A stretch of DNA of 64,000 bases from Hypholoma sublateritium FD-334 SS-4 (lineage: Eukaryota; Basidiomycota; Agaricomycetes; Agaricales; Strophariaceae). The notes beneath the pieces are model-generated. The model searched no databases. It was not told where the DNA came from and worked only from the letters and a program-made list of their open reading frames with translations. Position 1 is the stretch's first letter; each line of letters starts with the position of its first letter. This document shows positions 60,164 through 64,000 of this stretch, piece after piece. A program made the position numbers and the translations under genes. The stretch lies in contig KN817580.1 in the NCBI GenBank assembly GCA_000827495.1, positions 9,549 through 73,548 of the forward strand, in the 5' to 3' direction.

Positions 60164-60823
60164 CTATGGAAAAAACAAGAGCTCCAGTGGCAGACTACCG
60201 CACGGACTACCGCACGGACAGTCGTAGATACAGATCAGTAACTGTTGACATGTGAGCAGATCTGCTGTTTCGAATTGCTTGCGTTCTTCATGGTCTAGTT
60301 TCCAAATTGTATACCACAGCTGTTCATTCGGCCTGTCCTTCGTATTGCGTTCGTAGCGATTTTCTAAATAACCGCTTTTGTTGCAGTGTTTGATGTCACC
60401 TTATACGATAATATATGTTATTGTTCTGGCAAAGAGAGGTCGTATTTGTGGGATATATAAGGCATACACCGCGTAGCAGGACAGATCGGTATGCAACTTT
60501 TGGCTTGCTGCTGTTGTATCTCTAAGTTGACTTGGCAGATCTTGCAAAGAAAACAATTGCTCTGGAACTTCGCCATGTTACGCCGCTGTCCATCATGCAG
60601 TAGTGATACGCCACTACATTCAATCAGTCCTATAATCAGCTCCATAAACACTTGTCAATAATCACGCGAACATTGAGCAAAAGTGGTACAACGATACAAT
60701 ACCGGCGCTTTGGTGTGGGGCTCTCTTAGAAGATAAGCAGTTCCATAAAATGGCGGTAAATTTTTCGTGCATTCCACCAAACCGATTCTACTGAAGTTTC
60801 AATCTTAAACGCCCTCGAACCGC
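60164..60823. other. Gap before the RNase H1-N gene
   Basis: 660 bp. A 12-bp direct repeat (GACTACCGCACG) occurs twice at about 60193-60216. A minus-strand ORF at 60418-60651 contains several cysteines but no known zinc-finger spacing. Confidence 0.4.
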
Positions 60824-61952
60824 ATGATGAAGAAAGCCAGTCCTGCGAAGCCGAAGAAAACCACTTCAAAAGGAAAGGCTAAACAAGACTCCGAGGCCGC
60901 CGAAATCGAATCGAATGAGATGATAGATTTGCACCGTCCGTGTTTTTATTTTATTTTTGCCATCCAATAAATGACACACATTTTAGCGCTACATACGCAG
61001 GGCAATGCCAGCGACGGGAAGAAAAAATTGGTAGGGGGCGAGCTGGAATCTCCGCTTCATCTCGGGAATAGCATCGGCGTTGCGGGATTAAACCTTGAAG
61101 ATATATCTTCGCCGAGTTCGGTTTCCACACCCGTCATGGCAGACGATGAGCTTTTCCTCGACCGTTACATTAAACAAACCACCGGGGCCAGCGGGAAAGT
61201 CGCTTATGTTGTATTTAACGGCCTGTCTCCGGGCGTGTTTTATAACTGGTAAGCAACCAGATGCCAACCTGTATTTTTCCGTATTGTTGAAGCAGGTATA
61301 TTTGGCAGGATCTCATGCAGCAACTCGATGGCGGGAATGGACGACAGAGCGAGACGCTTTCTCGGCTTCTACACTTATGATGATGCTCACAATGCCTGGG
61401 CTCTCTATGAGCAACACGGTGTGTTGCCGCAAGGCGTCCCCCCCATTAGTTTGGAAATCAAGCAACACGCCGAGGATCTCCGGAACAAGATGATAAGTAC
61501 GGTCAATGCGCAACGACAACGAGCCATCAACAATCAACAATCCCCAACATCTCCGGTGGAAGGACCTAGCAAGAGGCGTACTGCTATCAAAAAATCACTG
61601 GTCGTCTTTGAGAAGCACCCAGAGACACCGACGCCAACGGTTAGATTTCAGTTGCCTGCATCGCCTAATCCTCCTAATCCGCCACCATCAACTGATGACA
61701 TCATTGGCAACCGGTTTTGGGTTGTCTTTCAAGGACCGGAGCCCGGTGTTCATCGTGACCAGTATGTTCTCCCAATCACTTTAGATGTTGATTGAATATT
61801 AACACATGTACAGGATTAGTGCTATGCGAGCCTTAGGTGGCCGTAACATGTTAAACGACAACTACATGATTGCCCCGAGTCTGAGCGCCGCTAATTCACT
61901 TTTCGTTCAGTATTACATGCTCGGGCTTGTGAGCCGCTGGGACCGCAATTAG
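60824..61952 (+). CDS. Protein with two RNase H1 N-terminal (viroplasmin-type) modules
   Basis: Exons 60824-60935, 60987-61248, 61309-61761 and 61814-61952 join in phase to 321 residues. A Lys-rich start (MMKKASPAKPKKTTSKGKAK) is followed by module 1 near residues 105-155: AYVVFNGLSPGVFYNW, then RARRFLGFYTYDDAHNAWAL. This is the RNase H1 N-terminal layout (YxVxxGxxPGVYxxW...GFxxxxxAxxxW). A linker of about 90 residues, Pro/Asn-rich, leads to module 2: FWVVFQGPEPGVHRDQISAM and LSAANSLFVQYYMLGLVSRW. No RNase H catalytic domain follows, so it is not RNase H1 itself. Such modules bind RNA:DNA hybrids or double-stranded RNA. Mushroom genomes hold many stand-alone copies. It sits 250 bp upstream of the Tnp2 gene on the same strand. 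Confidence 0.72.
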
Positions 61953-62201
61953 TAATGGTAGTCATAACTTATGGGCGCTGAATCAAATTAAATATCCGCG
62001 ATATTTATAATATACCAGTAGTGCCAAAGTACTTAGTACCAATGAATTTTCCTTGTCTGCCAATCTGCTCGGCCCCGGATTGTGTGTGATGCAATTTGAA
62101 TCTTGACAGATCATCGACATCGGCGATCGGTCATAGCCGACGTGATCAAATCTTGAAATTCGTCCTGTTAAGTACTACAATCCTGACCATTTTCCCAAAC
62201 C
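61953..62201. promoter_or_regulatory. Gap between the RNase H1-N and Tnp2 genes
   Basis: 249 bp, AT-rich at 61980-62045. No CACTA-type terminal sequence was found in this gap. Confidence 0.4.
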
Positions 62202-64000
62202 ATGGATGAAGCAATTCGTCGCAAGTCTGCTCGAGTGCTCTGCGTATGCACGGGGTGCCGAAATTTCAGGGATTCGGACGCCTTTGGTGTGATCCACCAA
62301 GGTAGATATATAGCGCGATCTACGAGCAATGATCACAAAGCTCGAGACCGCAAAGCTTCAGCAGTGAGTCCCCTATTCAGTGTCACACCTAACGGAATGA
62401 CCAGACGCGAAAGTTCGTTTGTAGCAACTTCCTGAAGAGCCCGATCCTGAGCCCGAGCCTGGAGAAGATACTTGGACCAACCAATTGCCCCAACCTACAG
62501 TTATACAGGTTATACAGGACGATTCCGAAACAGAACAACGTTTAGCAGAAAGCACCAGGGCTAATCGCAGCCGTAAGTTTAAACCTCCACATACGACGCA
62601 CATAGCATCGTCAGCTAAACTCCGAAAGGTTTAAATGCAGTAAGGAACTCGTTGATCAATAACGTTTGTGCTCTGGCGGCTTGGCTTTACCTGGTCTGTG
62701 GCCTAAGTCGGGCCTCGACCTCTCAATTTCTTATTGTACTGGGCACAATAGTAAACTTGGCAATCGAACTAGGCAGCATTCTCTCTGGCTTCGCATCGAA
62801 TCAGAACTCTGGCTCGCCCTCCTTTGAAACCCTGCAATTGCCCCACGATGTTCGAATTGCTATGTCAACTCTTAGAATCGAACCAATCATCATACGCTCG
62901 ATATGCTGTCCGAAATGTTTCCACAAGTATGATTTCAGCTCAACATTGCCTAAAGTATGTCCACAACGCGAGACACCAAAATCTCAAGCTTGCGGGGAGA
63001 AACTCTGGGCCGAGCGATCTACCAAAAAGGGTCTTCAAGTTGTACCCCGGTGCCTGTACTCAACGCAAGACTTCGAGTCGTGGCTCGAGTTCTTTCTATC
63101 GCGCCCCGGAATTGAAGACATCATAGATAAATCTTATACGCATATTCCGTCGCCCCATAACATGAAATCTGTTTGGGACAGTCCTGCATGGCAAAGCCTT
63201 CCGAACTCATTCTCGTCCACCGCCGGAAACCTCACATTCAGCTATTATATCGACTGGTTTAATCCATTCACAAACAAAATTGCGGGAAAGGCGGTCTCCT
63301 GTGGAGCGATCATGATGTTCTGTTTAAACCTACCCATTGATATTCAGTATCTGCCCGAAAACACCTTTTTTGCCGGAATTACGCCTCCTCCCAAAGAGCC
63401 AAATATGGTAACCATTACAGCTGTCGCGGACCCCATTATCAACCGTCTTAAACCAATGTGGATGGGAAAATTAGTCAAAACAAACCGCCATCCCAATGGA
63501 GTTCTTACACGCGTCGCAATTTTAGCCCGGCTTGGTGATCTGCTTGCGATCAAAAAAGCTCTTGGATTCGCTGGGGTGGCAGCCCACAATTTCTGTTCAT
63601 TTTGCAAACTTTTGCATGATGATCTAGACAATCTCGATCATGCGTCTTGGGAACCACGAACTGGGCCGCAGGTATTATTGGCTGCTCACGAATGGCGAGA
63701 AGCAACAACGAAGAAGAGACGCGAACAGATTTTCAAAGAGCATGGAGTTCGCTGGTCGTCACTCCATGCTTTGCCGTATGGTGATCCAGTCCGTCATACG
63801 TTGCTGGGAATAATGCACAACTGGATGGAAGGCGTTCTTCAACACCATGTCCGTGTCCGCTGGGGCATTGGAATAAAGCAATCAAAAAGCAGTGAAGATA
63901 TCGATGGGGCCCATACGGCCCATAAACCCCTAATCCCAGTAGGTGCGGATGTAGAATCAATCTCAATGTCCCACCAAGTACACCCCCTCGATATACTTGA
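62202..64000 (+). CDS. tnp2: Tnp2-family (CACTA-type) transposase, 3' end outside the window
   Basis: Exons 62202-62363, 62425-62572 and 62629 onward join in phase; the third stays open for 457 codons to the right edge. The N-terminal zinc-binding-like part (VLCVCTGCRNF) and the Pro/Glu-rich linker lead into ALAAWLYLVCGLSRAS, a CPKC/C cluster (ICCPKCFHKYDF), then the Tnp2 core: YIDWFNPFTNKIAGKAVSCG, FCLNLPIDIQYLPENTFFAG, TPPPKEPNMV, CSFCKLLHDDLDNLDHASWE, EQIFKEHGVRWSSLHALPYG, DPVRHTLLGIMHNWMEGVLQ. The D and H/N residues of the WFN...MHxxxEG blocks are characteristic of this class. It is expected to cut and paste CACTA elements. No frameshift or stop occurs in the visible part, so the copy may be recent. 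Confidence 0.88.

Noticed and set aside
60824..61952. Viral insertion, because the module is named after caulimovirus viroplasmin
   Set aside because: The module is a normal part of cellular RNase H1 proteins and is common in fungi; no other viral feature is present, and the gene has ordinary fungal introns.

Overview
The window is nuclear DNA from a filamentous basidiomycete, most likely an Agaricomycete. Almost every gene is broken by many short introns (about 46-65 nt, GT...AG), intergenic gaps are small, and several families are typical of mushrooms: DUF6534 membrane proteins, F-box and BTB families, a WSC-domain protein and a fungal Tnp2 (CACTA-type) transposase. Exon joins were worked out by hand from splice sites, reading phase and family motifs. 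No tRNA, rRNA or CRISPR was found.

Left edge (1-2.5 kb): a partial gene of a dispersed, probably transposon-associated family, then about 0.9 kb carrying eleven ATGCAT palindromes and a possible element terminus. All eight ambiguous bases of the window lie here, which suggests a multicopy element.

Core block (2.9-50.6 kb), conserved and gene-dense: tetraspanin (-), secreted GMC oxidoreductase (+), RhoGAP protein (-), F-box protein (+), DUF6534 protein (-), ISWI-type SNF2 remodeller (+), a second DUF6534 protein (-), chaperonin subunit CCT3 (-), BTB protein (+), a basic Ser-rich protein (-), ribosomal protein L10a/uL1 (+), WSC-domain secreted protein (-), an unresolved membrane-like gene (-), MARVEL-domain protein (+), dihydroxyacetone kinase (-), histidyl-tRNA synthetase (+) with an in-frame mitochondrial-type extension, histone H3 (-), an F-box protein (+), a PPxY-tailed single-pass membrane protein (-) and a choline/ethanolamine phosphotransferase (-). 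Orientation alternates, so most gaps are shared divergent promoters or convergent 3' ends. These are mainly unrelated housekeeping genes, not a biosynthetic cluster.

Right, accessory block (50.7-64 kb): three orphan coiled-coil or low-complexity genes, a 2.9 kb stretch without a convincing gene, a rhodopsin-like multi-span membrane protein, a protein with two RNase H1 N-terminal (viroplasmin-type) modules, and an apparently intact Tnp2 transposase running off the right edge.

The most noteworthy items are the ATGCAT palindrome array, the pair of DUF6534 genes flanking ISWI, the hairpin in the long intron of the PPxY gene, possible dual targeting of HisRS with a GC-AG intron, and the tandem RNase H1-N gene beside Tnp2.
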